DNA from: Chitinophagaceae bacterium UBA4857
GTDB taxonomy: Bacteria > Bacteroidota > Bacteroidia > Chitinophagales > Chitinophagaceae
Assembly: GCA_002399735.1 (NCBI GenBank)
Contig: DHEF01000042.1
Location: forward strand, 1-34,805
Reading direction: 5' to 3'
Length of the DNA stretch: 34,805 bases
Every line of letters starts with the position of its first letter. Positions within the stretch are counted from its first letter, which is position 1. Below, piece after piece: positions 26,001-33,100 of the stretch. The position numbers and the translations under genes are program-made. The notes beneath the pieces were generated by a model, which saw only the letters and a list, made by a program, of their open reading frames with translations, was not told the DNA's origin and ran no database searches.

Positions 26001-26276
26001 TTCATCTAAAAAGTACACAATTTCCTTTTCGGCAATCTCCGGACCTCTTAACATAGTCGCTGCCTTTCCCATATAACTAACATAGTACCTAAGTGTATCT
26101 ATGTTTTTAGCTTGAAAGAAACCTGCAACTCTTTGTTTTACTATTTTATCTATTTGGTCAAATTCTTTTTTGCCAAGGAGTTCATCTAAGTCTGCAACTG
26201 TCTCAGGCCTGAATTGTGCCCAAATAGAGTTAATACATAGGAAAAGGAGCAAAATAAGTGGTAGAAGTTTTTTCAT
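23040..26276 (-). CDS. Exported, membrane-anchored TPR-CHAT protein (putative caspase-like protease)
   Basis: CHAT domains are caspase-fold cysteine peptidases related to separase. This 1078-aa protein has a Sec signal (1-20, SIWA before Gln21) and a long alpha-helical TPR region (about 50-500, for example AIKYYELAIQTSKKF and GNLGTLYLENSNLGKAHAIYEYF). A helical linker leads to a C-terminal CHAT domain (about 690-1040). The predicted dyad is His903 (IIHIGTHAEAN) and Cys951 (LTACETGKPGFFPGEG), both intact, with the usual GLWKIDEQSS and QYWAGLVIMGD. A transmembrane helix (about 1052-1074) and KKKK tail end the protein. TPR and CHAT should therefore sit in the periplasm, anchored in the inner membrane. 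Its start codon overlaps the stop of the anti-sigma-like gene by one base (TAATG), implying coupled translation. The substrate is unproven; the anti-sigma-like neighbour is the obvious candidate. Confidence 0.92.
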   Translation of the reverse strand: MKKLLPLILLLFLCINSIWAQFRPETVADLDELLGKKEFDQIDKIVKQRVAGFFQAKNIDTLRYYVSYMGKAATMLRGPEIAEKEIVYFLDEAKKTFPYAKELPKIFMNATDAISNQGNHQLSYKIIEELDIYFLSKRNLIQNDLASLYYIMGDFASRMANHELAKQRYQQSMEFSNQNSNSEKSTLVKTYFAFAMMAYNSSKYDSALFYGNKAIEVLDKIGSDIYKLNPLAVVQNYMGSINNAIGNNKEAIKYYELAIQTSKKFIASTEAANSKKEQAQLTQLYAIGNLGTLYLENSNLGKAHAIYEYFYDQVVNRFGENDFETARALLFLGIVANERHQYQKAKEYSKDALNKMVETGNGDGGWAADAYAQVAIAYHNLKQNDSASYYYEAANKIQKKINTTGYDKQYFYFRGLLSDFYSATGQSDKAIAISNEGLQYLTKTLGENSIRTVRMLNALVIAQYHAGRYAEAEKNSKRGIATIRTLLAQATDPLDSTNIEKDIPTYILYKTKSSYQLLKTKDEASIKALLAETDEAMEIFEKKRTNYTDEDGIGGLLTEYKELIDFIKHLNYELLKLSANKKYIDDIINIHERSVYTRIRSRLDKQKATLFTRLPESVSQQEAAIKTQMETALQGEGSSDEKIGAYMQALTKWNEFQQTLKSKYPDYYNMRYGGINISTKDLEKVIPNGLTVVRYIFSDKELFALVATNKKQNFIPLSSNDLSDKVKEISDPSIALKKSNTLAHDLYQQLWKPLEKDVVTKRVIVIPDGILYNLSFEMLTPVVTNSIKEFSQKCLLNQYAISYHYSLLALQAQRNPVKMKSNFVAFAPGFSDKTKQQYSSVAKNDSLHLDRAYLSLIPLPFTDQLVNKVKQKFGGNAFFENQSTPEAFRKQSGNNRIIHIGTHAEANNDFPEYSRLIFSKDQKDITAENSVYLFDIYNCNLTSDLAVLTACETGKPGFFPGEGMVSMAHAFNYAGSESILTGLWKIDEQSSTIITQLFYDNLAEGMTKDEALQQAKIKYLETADGRMLSPQYWAGLVIMGDTSPIELKKKNILMQYWWIGALLIISVTGGWWWMKKKK

Positions 26277-27019
26277 TATTCCTCAAGTTTACGCAGTAGG
26301 TTAGTGTTTTTAGAATAGGTCCCCTTCTTTAATAATAAAATAGCTTCTTGTTTTTTCCCTGAGTGTAATAACGCCAACGCTTTGTACCATTCTGCTTCGG
26401 GTAAAAATGTTGATTTTTCTTTCTTCAATACCATATCAAAGAAGGGCAGTGCTTGTTCAATTTTTTTGTCAGCTAACAAGGCAGAACCAATAAAATAATT
26501 TAAAGTATCGCTCTGCGGATTTTGCCTTAACAAATTTTGCCAACTGGCTAAAGCCACTTCATAATTCCCAGTTTTATACTCCACCATGGCTTTCTCAAAT
26601 TCATAATCATCTGTCTGCGACATGGTAGTACTTAACCCGGGATCGGGTTTATAAAAACTACTATAAATTTTTTCATGCTCGTTAGGCTGCTGTAAATACA
26701 GTATAGTAGTAATAGCTATAGCTATAAAAACAGCTGCAATAGCTAACCATTTGGTCAGGTTGTTTTTTTTATGTTTTGGTATGCTAACAACGGGTTTTGT
26801 TTTTAACCGTGTATGAAAAGTTTCTAAGTCTTCTCTTAATCCTGCTTCTTCAACCGTTAATAAACTAAGCTTTACTTTTTCAACCTTAGCTAATAAGTCG
26901 CTTTCGGTTTGCAAACGTTGTTCAAAAGCTTGTAGCTGTTCGGTAGAAAACGAACCGTTTAAGTAGGCCTCAATCTCTTCCCATTCTTCAAGTGAAATAT
27001 GTATTTCCTGGTTATTCAT
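26276..27019 (-). CDS. Single-pass membrane protein with periplasmic TPRs, candidate anti-sigma factor
   Basis: Residues 1-75 form an acidic helical cytosolic segment with the Bacteroidota anti-sigma-like pattern (EEIEAYLNGSFSTEQLQAFE, then RLQTESDL). There is no zinc-binding HxxxCxxC. One transmembrane helix spans about 91-109 (WLAIAAVFIAIAITTILYL). After a short linker, residues about 139-233 are TPR-like helices (FEKAMVEYKTGNYEVALASW, ALPFFDMVLKK, AEWYKALALLHSGKKQEAIL). Predicted topology is N-in/C-out. The start overlaps the end of the sigma gene by 8 bases (ATGAATAA) and the stop overlaps the CHAT start, so all three are coupled. Anti-sigma function is inferred from position and layout. 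The outer TPRs could contact the TPRs of the CHAT protein. Confidence 0.8.
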   Translation of the reverse strand: MNNQEIHISLEEWEEIEAYLNGSFSTEQLQAFEQRLQTESDLLAKVEKVKLSLLTVEEAGLREDLETFHTRLKTKPVVSIPKHKKNNLTKWLAIAAVFIAIAITTILYLQQPNEHEKIYSSFYKPDPGLSTTMSQTDDYEFEKAMVEYKTGNYEVALASWQNLLRQNPQSDTLNYFIGSALLADKKIEQALPFFDMVLKKEKSTFLPEAEWYKALALLHSGKKQEAILLLKKGTYSKNTNLLRKLEE

Positions 27020-27584
27020 TTGGTATTTTCATTAATCCTTTTAATTGTTGTAAGCACCTGTATTTATTATTACGTGCAGTTGCTTCTGTCCAGTTTAATG
27101 CCGCTGCAATATTCCTTAACGATTCTTTCTTATAATAAAATCGTAGCAAAACATCTTTGCAAGTGGCGCCCAAACTGGCAAAATTTAGTTTCATGTTTTG
27201 CAGTTGTAAATCCTGCTCATCATTTGTTTCGGGCAAATCCTCTTTTATTAACGGTACACTTTCTGTGTGTAACGTATTTTTTTTATAGGCCGATCGTAAG
27301 TAATCAATCCATTTGTTTTTGGCAATCTGGTAAATATAGCCAGATAGGGCAGTGGAATTAGCCGGTATAAATTTATCCAGTTTTACATTTTGCCAAACAG
27401 CAATAAATGCCTCCTGAAAAATATCTTTGGCCTTCTCAGTATCTCCGTTATTTTGAATAATATATGCCTCCACTTTACTGTAGTTGCTTGCATAAAAACT
27501 TTCCAGTACTACAGGGTCGTTTTTCTTAAAAGCTGCTACAAGTTCGTTTTGGGCTGTATGGTGGTTAGAAGTATCTACAGACAT
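27012..27584 (-). CDS. ECF-type RNA polymerase sigma factor
   Basis: Alternative sigma-70 family factor of 190 aa. Region 2 covers about 26-101 (KAKDIFQEAFIAVWQN at 51-66, then GYIYQIAKNKWIDYLRS). Region 4 covers about 131-186 with the helix-turn-helix ESLRNIAAALNWTEATARNN. No region 3 is present, as expected for ECF factors. It is the first gene of a three-gene operon with the anti-sigma-like and TPR-CHAT genes, overlapping the former by 8 bases. Its targets are unknown. The upstream region has no good TAnnTTTG box, so transcription may be self-dependent, but I cannot prove that from one promoter. Confidence 0.92.
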   Translation of the reverse strand: MSVDTSNHHTAQNELVAAFKKNDPVVLESFYASNYSKVEAYIIQNNGDTEKAKDIFQEAFIAVWQNVKLDKFIPANSTALSGYIYQIAKNKWIDYLRSAYKKNTLHTESVPLIKEDLPETNDEQDLQLQNMKLNFASLGATCKDVLLRFYYKKESLRNIAAALNWTEATARNNKYRCLQQLKGLMKIPNE

Positions 27585-27749
27585 GGTGATTAAAAGATGC
27601 CTTAAGATACTTCTTTTTTATACATGCGCCTCGCCACATTATAAATAATCGGAGTTATTATGTTTTGATAAATTATATTATTCTTACTACCTCCTGTCTA
27701 TATACATCGCAACGTATCCTGTTATGTCATCAAAAAAACGGGAAAAATA

Positions 27750-27777
27750 AAAAGGGGCTCAATAATGAGCCCCTTTT
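27750..27777 (-). terminator. Terminator of the RRM gene
   Basis: AAAAGGGGCTC (27750-27760) and GAGCCCCTTTT (27767-27777) form a perfect 11-bp stem with a 6-base loop. On the minus strand it is followed by an A/T-rich tail starting TTATTTTT. It lies 21 bases after the RRM stop. The remaining 27585-27749 is the leader/promoter region of the sigma operon with no gene seen. Confidence 0.85.
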
Positions 27778-27797
27778 GTATAGTGAAATAGCATTAA

Positions 27798-28196
27798 TTA
27801 ATAATCATTGCTATAGCCACCGCGATCACGGTAACCACCGCCGCCGTTGCCGCCTTTTTTAAAGCCGCCACCGCCGCCGTTGCCGCCTTTGTAGCCGCCA
27901 CCGCCGCCACCAAAGCTTCTTTTCTTAAAGCCACTTCCGCCACCGCTTCCTTCTGGTTTTGGACGGCTTTCGTTTACAACAATGTTACGACCGTCTACTT
28001 CAGTACCATTTAAGGCACCAATAGCAGCTTGCGCTTCATCATCATTAGTCATTTCAACAAAGCCAAAGCCTTTGCTGCGGTTGGTGAATTTGTCCAACAC
28101 AATTTTAGCTGAAGATACTTCGCCATGAGAAGCGAATAAATCTTGAAGATCCTGATCTTTCAGGTTCCAACTTAGGTTTCCTACGTAAATGTTCAT
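27798..28196 (-). CDS. RRM-domain RNA-binding protein with Gly-rich tail
   Basis: One RNA-recognition motif (1-80) with RNP2 IYVGNL (3-8) and RNP1 KGFGFVEM (42-49) is followed by a Gly-rich low-complexity tail (84-132) with GGGG, GYKGGNGGGG and GYRDRGGY units. This is the architecture of cyanobacterial and Bacteroidota Rbp proteins and of plant glycine-rich RNA-binding proteins. It probably binds single-stranded RNA as a chaperone or post-transcriptional regulator; relatives are often stress- or cold-induced. The gene is preceded by a long A/T-rich leader and ends at a strong terminator, so it is likely monocistronic. The tail codons use repetitive GGC/GGT, giving a CCGCC-rich plus strand at about 27836-27912. 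Confidence 0.92.
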   Translation of the reverse strand: MNIYVGNLSWNLKDQDLQDLFASHGEVSSAKIVLDKFTNRSKGFGFVEMTNDDEAQAAIGALNGTEVDGRNIVVNESRPKPEGSGGGSGFKKRSFGGGGGGYKGGNGGGGGFKKGGNGGGGYRDRGGYSNDY

Positions 28197-28433
28197 TTTG
28201 TGAAATTTTAAAAAATAAAAGTGCTAACAGTTACCAGTTACCGATGAACATTTAACGTTTTTTACACTAACGTTCAGGACTTGTTCTACTGTACAGATCA
28301 CCAAATCAATACAAAATAAACGCTTTTTTTTTGACATTGCCCAAATTTTTTTCTATCAGACAAAATTTATTTTGTAAAATCAAAAGTTTTACAATTAAAG
28401 TACAAACCTTTTTAAATGGGGTCACTTAAAAAC
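28197..28433 (-). other. Long upstream region of the RRM gene
   Basis: There is no gene in this 237-base stretch between the RRM start and the ribosomal operon terminator. On the minus strand it contains a direct repeat GGTAACTGGTAACTG and two AACGTT palindromes 9 bases apart. A structured 5' leader is possible, as with cold-responsive RNA-binding protein genes, but I see no known riboswitch. Confidence 0.35.
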
Positions 28434-28458
28434 AAAACCTCCCATTGGGGAGGTTTTT
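28434..28458 (-). terminator. Terminator of the rpsF-rpsR-rplI operon
   Basis: AAAACCTCCC (28434-28443) pairs with GGGAGGTTTT (28448-28457) around ATTG. A T-rich tail follows on the minus strand. Confidence 0.85.
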
Positions 28459-28501
28459 GTAAAAAACATATGTAATACTAAAATCCGTTTTGTAATCCGG
28501 A

Positions 28502-28957
28502 TTAAGCAATATTCTCTGCAACTACTTCAAAATCAATCTCCGTAGAGTGGCCACCACCAAACTCAATAGTAGCTTTGTGTGTACCTAATTCTTTCACCTC
28601 TTCGGCAATTGAAATCTTACGACGGTCAATTTCGTAGCCTTTTTGCTCACGAATAGCACGGCTAAGTTGTAAAGAAGTAATGCTACCAAAAATTTTACCG
28701 CTGGTACCTGTTTTAGCTTGTAAGCTTAAAGGGGACTCCTGTAGTTTAGCAATAACGCTTTTAATTTCGGCTAACATTTTAGCTTCTTTCTTAGCTACTT
28801 GTTTCAATCTTTCTTCTAATTGTTTTTTGTTAGAAGAGTTGCTTTCAACAGCTAATTTGTTTGGTAGTAAAAAGTTACGTGCATAACCGCTTTTCACAGT
28901 TACTACTTCGTTTTTACCACCTAAATTATCAACATCCTGTATTAAAATGATTTCCAT
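28502..28957 (-). CDS. rplI: 50S ribosomal protein L9
   Basis: Structural protein of the large ribosomal subunit, binding 23S rRNA near the L1 stalk. The N-terminal domain MEIILIQDVDNLGGKNEVV, then GYARNFLLPNKLA, is diagnostic. A long connecting helix (about 45-80) and the C-terminal domain with KIFGSITSLQLSRAI follow. I start at ATG 28957 (151 aa), where L9 proteins usually begin, preceded by the purine-rich AAAGAGAAAAAA. An in-frame ATG six codons upstream is less likely. It is the last gene of the S6-S18-L9 operon, separated from rpsR by 83 bases that include a small hairpin repeat. Confidence 0.97.
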   Translation of the reverse strand: MEIILIQDVDNLGGKNEVVTVKSGYARNFLLPNKLAVESNSSNKKQLEERLKQVAKKEAKMLAEIKSVIAKLQESPLSLQAKTGTSGKIFGSITSLQLSRAIREQKGYEIDRRKISIAEEVKELGTHKATIEFGGGHSTEIDFEVVAENIA

Positions 28958-29009
28958 TTTTTTCTCTTTGTTCACCAGCCCAGTTGCAATAATAATTTAA
29001 ACAACTGTC

Positions 29010-29040
29010 TTCCCTTTAATACAAGGGAGTTAGGGTGAGG
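29010..29040 (-). repeat. GC-rich hairpin repeat, copy 5 (diverged), between rpsR and rplI
   Basis: The minus strand reads CCTCACCCTAACTCCCTTGT then ATTAAAGGGAAG, with stem TCCCTT/AAGGGA. The layout resembles copies 1-4 (C-rich arm, spacer, short hairpin). It starts right at the rpsR stop and is oriented with the operon. Confidence 0.4.
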
Positions 29041-29304
29041 TTATTTTAAAAGATCTGTTACATAAGGCAATAATGCCATTTGGCGGGCTTTTTTAACCGC
29101 GTCAGAAACCTTGCGCTGATATTTCAGGCTGTTTCCGCTTAAACGACGGGGTAATAATTTACCTTGTTCGTTTAAAAATTTTTTCAAAAACTCAATGTCT
29201 TTGTAGTCAATATAACGGATACCGTATTTTTTAAAACGACAAAACTTCTTAACATGCTTGTCAGTTTTAATAGCGGTAAGATATTTAATTTCATTTTTTG
29301 CCAT
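29041..29304 (-). CDS. rpsR: 30S ribosomal protein S18
   Basis: Small-subunit protein that binds 16S rRNA as a heterodimer with S6. The 87-aa sequence carries the family core IRYIDYKDIEFLKKFLNEQG, then KLLPRRLSGNSLKYQRKVSDAVKKARQ and ALLPYV. It lies 3 bases after rpsF and should be translated with it. In contrast to many Proteobacteria there is no ssb or priB between S6 and S18. Confidence 0.97.
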   Translation of the reverse strand: MAKNEIKYLTAIKTDKHVKKFCRFKKYGIRYIDYKDIEFLKKFLNEQGKLLPRRLSGNSLKYQRKVSDAVKKARQMALLPYVTDLLK

Positions 29305-29307
29305 GAC

Positions 29308-29664
29308 TTAAGCCCCCACTGGTTTTTCGGTTCCTGTTTTAACACCACTGTTCTTTTTAGCATTATACTCGACGGCGTATTTATCAAGTTTAGTGCAAAG
29401 GTGACGTAATACACTCTCGTCACGCAATAGTTGAATCTTGAACTTCTCGTTAAAGTCAGAAGCTGCAGTGTACTCTAATACCCAATACAAACCAGTTGTT
29501 TTTTTCTGGATAGGGTAGGCTAAAGATTTAAGTCCCCAAGCGTTTTCGTGAACGATAGAACCACCCGCTTCAGTTACCATTGCGGTAAACTTTTTTTGAG
29601 CAGCTTTAAAATCGTCATCGCTAAGAACAGGGGTAAAAATCACCATCAATTCGTAATTGTTCAT
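29308..29664 (-). CDS. rpsF: 30S ribosomal protein S6
   Basis: Small-subunit protein that pairs with S18. The core is NNYELMVIFTPVLSDDDFK, then WGLKSLAYPIQKKTTGLYWVLEY and a Lys/Gly-rich tail to residue 118. I use ATG 29664, which gives the standard N-terminus MNNYEL. The frame continues upstream through the leader, which is not S6-like. It is the first gene of rpsF-rpsR-rplI with a promoter box at 29758-29765 and a leader of about 90 bases. Confidence 0.97.
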   Translation of the reverse strand: MNNYELMVIFTPVLSDDDFKAAQKKFTAMVTEAGGSIVHENAWGLKSLAYPIQKKTTGLYWVLEYTAASDFNEKFKIQLLRDESVLRHLCTKLDKYAVEYNAKKNSGVKTGTEKPVGA

Positions 29665-29757
29665 TACCTGTTTTTTTTGTTTAAAAATTCGATTTACCCA
29701 TTGGACAATTTTGTGTGTTACCACAAAAAAGAATCTGCGAACACAGATTTGGGGCGG
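29665..29757 (-). promoter_or_regulatory. rpsF leader with two hairpins, candidate S6:S18 autoregulatory leader
   Basis: On the minus strand AATCTG-TGTTCG-CAGATT (29749-29732) and TTTTGTG-GTAACA-CACAAAA (29728-29709) form two consecutive perfect stems between promoter and start codon. S6:S18-binding leaders are known in several phyla. The characteristic CCG-containing bulge is not clear here, so the assignment is tentative. Confidence 0.4.
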
Positions 29758-29765
29758 CAAAGATA
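29758..29765 (-). promoter_or_regulatory. Predicted -7 promoter box of the rpsF operon
   Basis: TATCTTTG on the minus strand is an exact TAnnTTTG match. No clear -33 TTTG is present at the usual distance. Confidence 0.55.
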
Positions 29766-29878
29766 GGAGTTTTATGCAATAAAGGCAGTAGTTTTTACCA
29801 TTGATAGCCGCTAAAGTGCTAAAATACTACATTTCCATCAACTAAAATTAATCTAATTAATTAATTTTCAAATTATTA

Positions 29879-29975
29879 GGGGCTGTCAGCAGTAATAACT
29901 CCGGTCAGCAGCGGTCCACCCGGCTACAATCTACCGGCTTTAAGGCCGGTAGATTGTAGCCTAAGCGGTGCAGCC
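29879..29975 (+). repeat. Structured repeat with covarying stems, copy 3
   Basis: Starts GGGGCTGTCAGCAGTAATAA, then CTCCGGTC, and ends TAAGCGGTGCAGCC. A perfect 17-bp inner stem (GGCTACAATCTACCGGC with its complement) encloses the loop TTTAAG, the same loop as copy 1. CACC pairs with GGTG, where copy 1 has CCCC with GGGG. It lies in the 500-base region 29665-30164, which also holds the rpsF leader and promoter, dispersed repeat copy 6 and a terminator, but no gene. Confidence 0.85.
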
Positions 29976-30039
29976 GCCCATCTTTATAACAATACCAAAC
30001 TAAAATACTGTGTTACAAAAACAATTTACACTAAAACAC

Positions 30040-30117
30040 GATGTTGATTAGCGAACATAAAGTTGAAGTGTGCGACGCAACGGAAGCTGATAGTAGTAAT
30101 GCAGTTGGGACAATAAA
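30040..30117 (-). repeat. Terminator-proximal dispersed repeat, copy 6
   Basis: Immediately follows the terminator of the large minus-strand gene at 30165-33566, in its orientation (minus strand TTTATTGTCCCAACTGC, then CATTACTACTATCAGC and GTTGCGTCGCACAC). It matches copy 1 in the GTTGCGTCGCAC block and copies 3 and 4 in ACTACTATCA. Confidence 0.7.
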
Positions 30118-30141
30118 AAAGCCTTCAATAATGAAGGCTTT
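30112..30141 (-). terminator. Terminator of the TolB-like/barrel gene
   Basis: AAAGCCTTCA (30118-30127) and TGAAGGCTTT (30132-30141) form a perfect 10-bp stem with a 4-base loop. On the minus strand it is followed by a T-run. It sits 24 bases past the stop. Confidence 0.9.
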
Positions 30142-30164
30142 ATAAAAAGTATTATGTTTTTGTA

Positions 30165-33100
30165 TTAAAAATCGAACCCAATACCGAAATACCATTTTGG
30201 TTTGGTGTGGAAGAAGCCGTTCATTTCCCATGCAGCATCCACACGAAGGAAATAGCCTAACAGTGTAGTACGGGCACCAAAACCATAGCCGCCTGCAAAT
30301 GGCCCAAGGCCGCCTGCTTTGTAACGAATTAATAAAGGGACATTAGGGTCGTCAGGTGCCGGATTAATACTTGTAACCGGTCGTTCAATATTTTTTAAAC
30401 CACCCTCCCAGGCTGTGCCTAAATCAAAAAACTGTACCAGTTGAAAATTACGTAACATAGCATTATTAATGGGTCTGTTAAACAAGGTGGAAAAAATGGG
30501 TAATCTTATTTCACTGTTAATTACAACGGCATTGTTACCATTGGCAATATTTTGGTTAAAGCCACGAACAGGGTTGGTTAAACTTTGGTAAAGATAGTTT
30601 TGGGTACCGCTACGGTTGGTTTGGTTGTCATTATAAAACTTAGGCCATAACCAGTTATCCGCACCCCCCATGTAGTAAATTACTTTTTGATCGCCCCACG
30701 AAAAATCGCCGGAGCCGCGAACAGCCCAAATTAAGTTACGGTAAATAGGGTAATAGTAACGGGCATCAAAACCGGCATTAAACACATTCTGGCGTTTGGT
30801 TACATTATCGCCTTTATTAAGTTGTGAGAAGAAATCGAAGAACGCTTTGTAGCGTAATCCATTTAAAATATTATTGGTTTTAACAACCGTATTATCATGT
30901 ACATACTCCATATTTATTTGAGCAAATGCAGTTTTAGCATCAGGAGCTTCAAGCGACTCGTTATTTCTTCCTAAAACGGTAAGTCTGTCAAAACGAGGGC
31001 CAATGGTTGCACGTAAACTTCTTACCCTGTCAAAAGGCAGTTTGAATTTTGCTAAATAGTAAGTAGAGGTTATTCTTGCATTGTAAGGTAACCCTACTAA
31101 GCCTACGGTGTTGGAGCTTCTGAAAAAATTTGCACCCCAGTCTATACGTTTGCGCAGGTTCATAAATTCCATTAACAGGTCATTATCTTTCAAGTTAGGT
31201 GCAATACGTACACCACCGGTAATTTTTATATCCTCCATTAGGTCAGATGTACCCATGCGTATTAAACCATTAATACCACTACCATTTGACATAAATATGG
31301 GGCCTGCACCACCACCATATGGCTGAAACTTGGTAATGCCATACACGGTACTGGTAATACCGGTTACAGCATAATCCGCAAAGTATTTAAGTGGCCTGTA
31401 TTCGTATAGTTTGGCTGAGCGTAATACTAAGTCACGGGCCGGTTTTGGCTCTTCTATCACACTTTGAATGGTAGTACCGGTTGGTGGTGCGGTAGTCGCC
31501 CGGGCCGGTTCATTGCCAAATTCGTTTTGAAAATAATTACCGGGCTTAGTACTTGCAGTGTCCCTACTACCCGGTGCCGGTGCGGCTGGCGTTGCCTTAC
31601 GGCCGCTGGCACGACGTTCTTCATCAATTAACTGCCTTATATATTCTGTAGGGCGGGCTGTTACATTTCTACGTCTTAAAGCATTTTCATCAATACGTAA
31701 ACGGTACAACATTTTTAAATCGCCCATTTTTATCACCTCACTTACCTGTTGGTTATCGCCGGCCGTACGTGTTTCCAATAAACTGCTTTGGTAATTGGTC
31801 AATGGGAAAACGTAAGATGAATCGTTGGTTACCGATACAAAACCTATAGAATCCACATCGGGTTTTTCCCAGTCTTTTAACACGCTGTCAACAATTTCAA
31901 GTGTGGGGTTGCGTAATACTTCATCGCCAATAAATACTAAGGTATCCAAACCTGCACGTTCGGTTTTAAAGAAACCTGCATAACGGTTGTTTACACCATT
32001 TTCATCACTTACAAATGTAAAGTGGGTGGTATTGTATTGCGATGGAAAACGGGCATTGCCACGTTGTATAGCTGTAAGCTGAGATATTTGTTTAAAGTCG
32101 GATTTGTTCCAGTTGTCCACCATAAAAATATTAAAGCGGTTGCCCGGAAGTGAGTCTTCGCTGCTGGCGGCTAAAGCGGTAGGGCGGTTACTACTGTAAA
32201 TAATACCGGTTTTGTTAGGGAACGCTACAAACGAAGGGTCTAAGTCATCATACACATCATTGGTAATCTGATCTAATGTTTCCGTTTTAATTTTATAGGT
32301 ATAGATATCTGTCTGACCACTGCGAACAGCACTAAATATTAAAGTATTATTATCCAGCATGTACTTCACATCCTGTACCTGGTCAAAAGGCAGCTCTATT
32401 CCTTTGGTTGTTTTAATACGGTTAACCACATCGTAAACAAATAATTTTACTTTACCTTTTTCGGTATACACACAAGCAAGACGGGTGCCTTTACCGTCCC
32501 AGGCTAAAATGGGGTAGTTAGGGTTAAGCTCATTATCTACACTTTTGTTACCATACTTCAACAGCACTTTTTTATTTACAAAGTTTTCCATTAAAACAAC
32601 TTTATAAACGCCTTGTTTATACTCAACTAATGCATAACTGAAACTACGAGGTATAGGGTTAGCATTAAATCTGATGTAATCTTTTTTACCTACTACTTCG
32701 GTTACGGCTAATTGGCCTTTAGGTACATTTTTACGGCCACGTAAATCTTTGTAATACTGTTGCGGCACTTCTTGCATTAAATCGGCAAGGATGGCTTTAA
32801 ATTTTTTCTTAGCCAGTTTGTTAGATGCATTGTTCAGGTTACGATATATACGAGCCAGGTATAAAAAGTAGGTTACTTTGTTTTTACCATATTTATCGGC
32901 AATATATTTCCAAAATGCATGACCGGCCAATAATGGTTTATCAAATGCAAACTGATAGAAATTACGGTATTCGGCAGATAACATTACAGAACGCAATTGG
33001 TCATCTAAAGCCGGGCTCCAGTTTTCGGCAGCATATTCAATGTAGCCGTCTGTTAACCATTTGGGCAAATCCAATAAAGCCTGGTTAGCGGCAAACTCAC

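Noticed and set aside
23040..27584. A type III-E CRISPR-associated module
   Set aside because: No CRISPR array, no gRAMP/Cas7-11 and no Csx30/31-like gene in the window. The CHAT protein is exported, unlike cytosolic Csx29.
27836..27912. CCGCC-rich tandem-looking stretch as an intergenic repeat
   Set aside because: It is the antisense of the Gly-rich tail codons of the RRM protein, in frame with a complete RRM.
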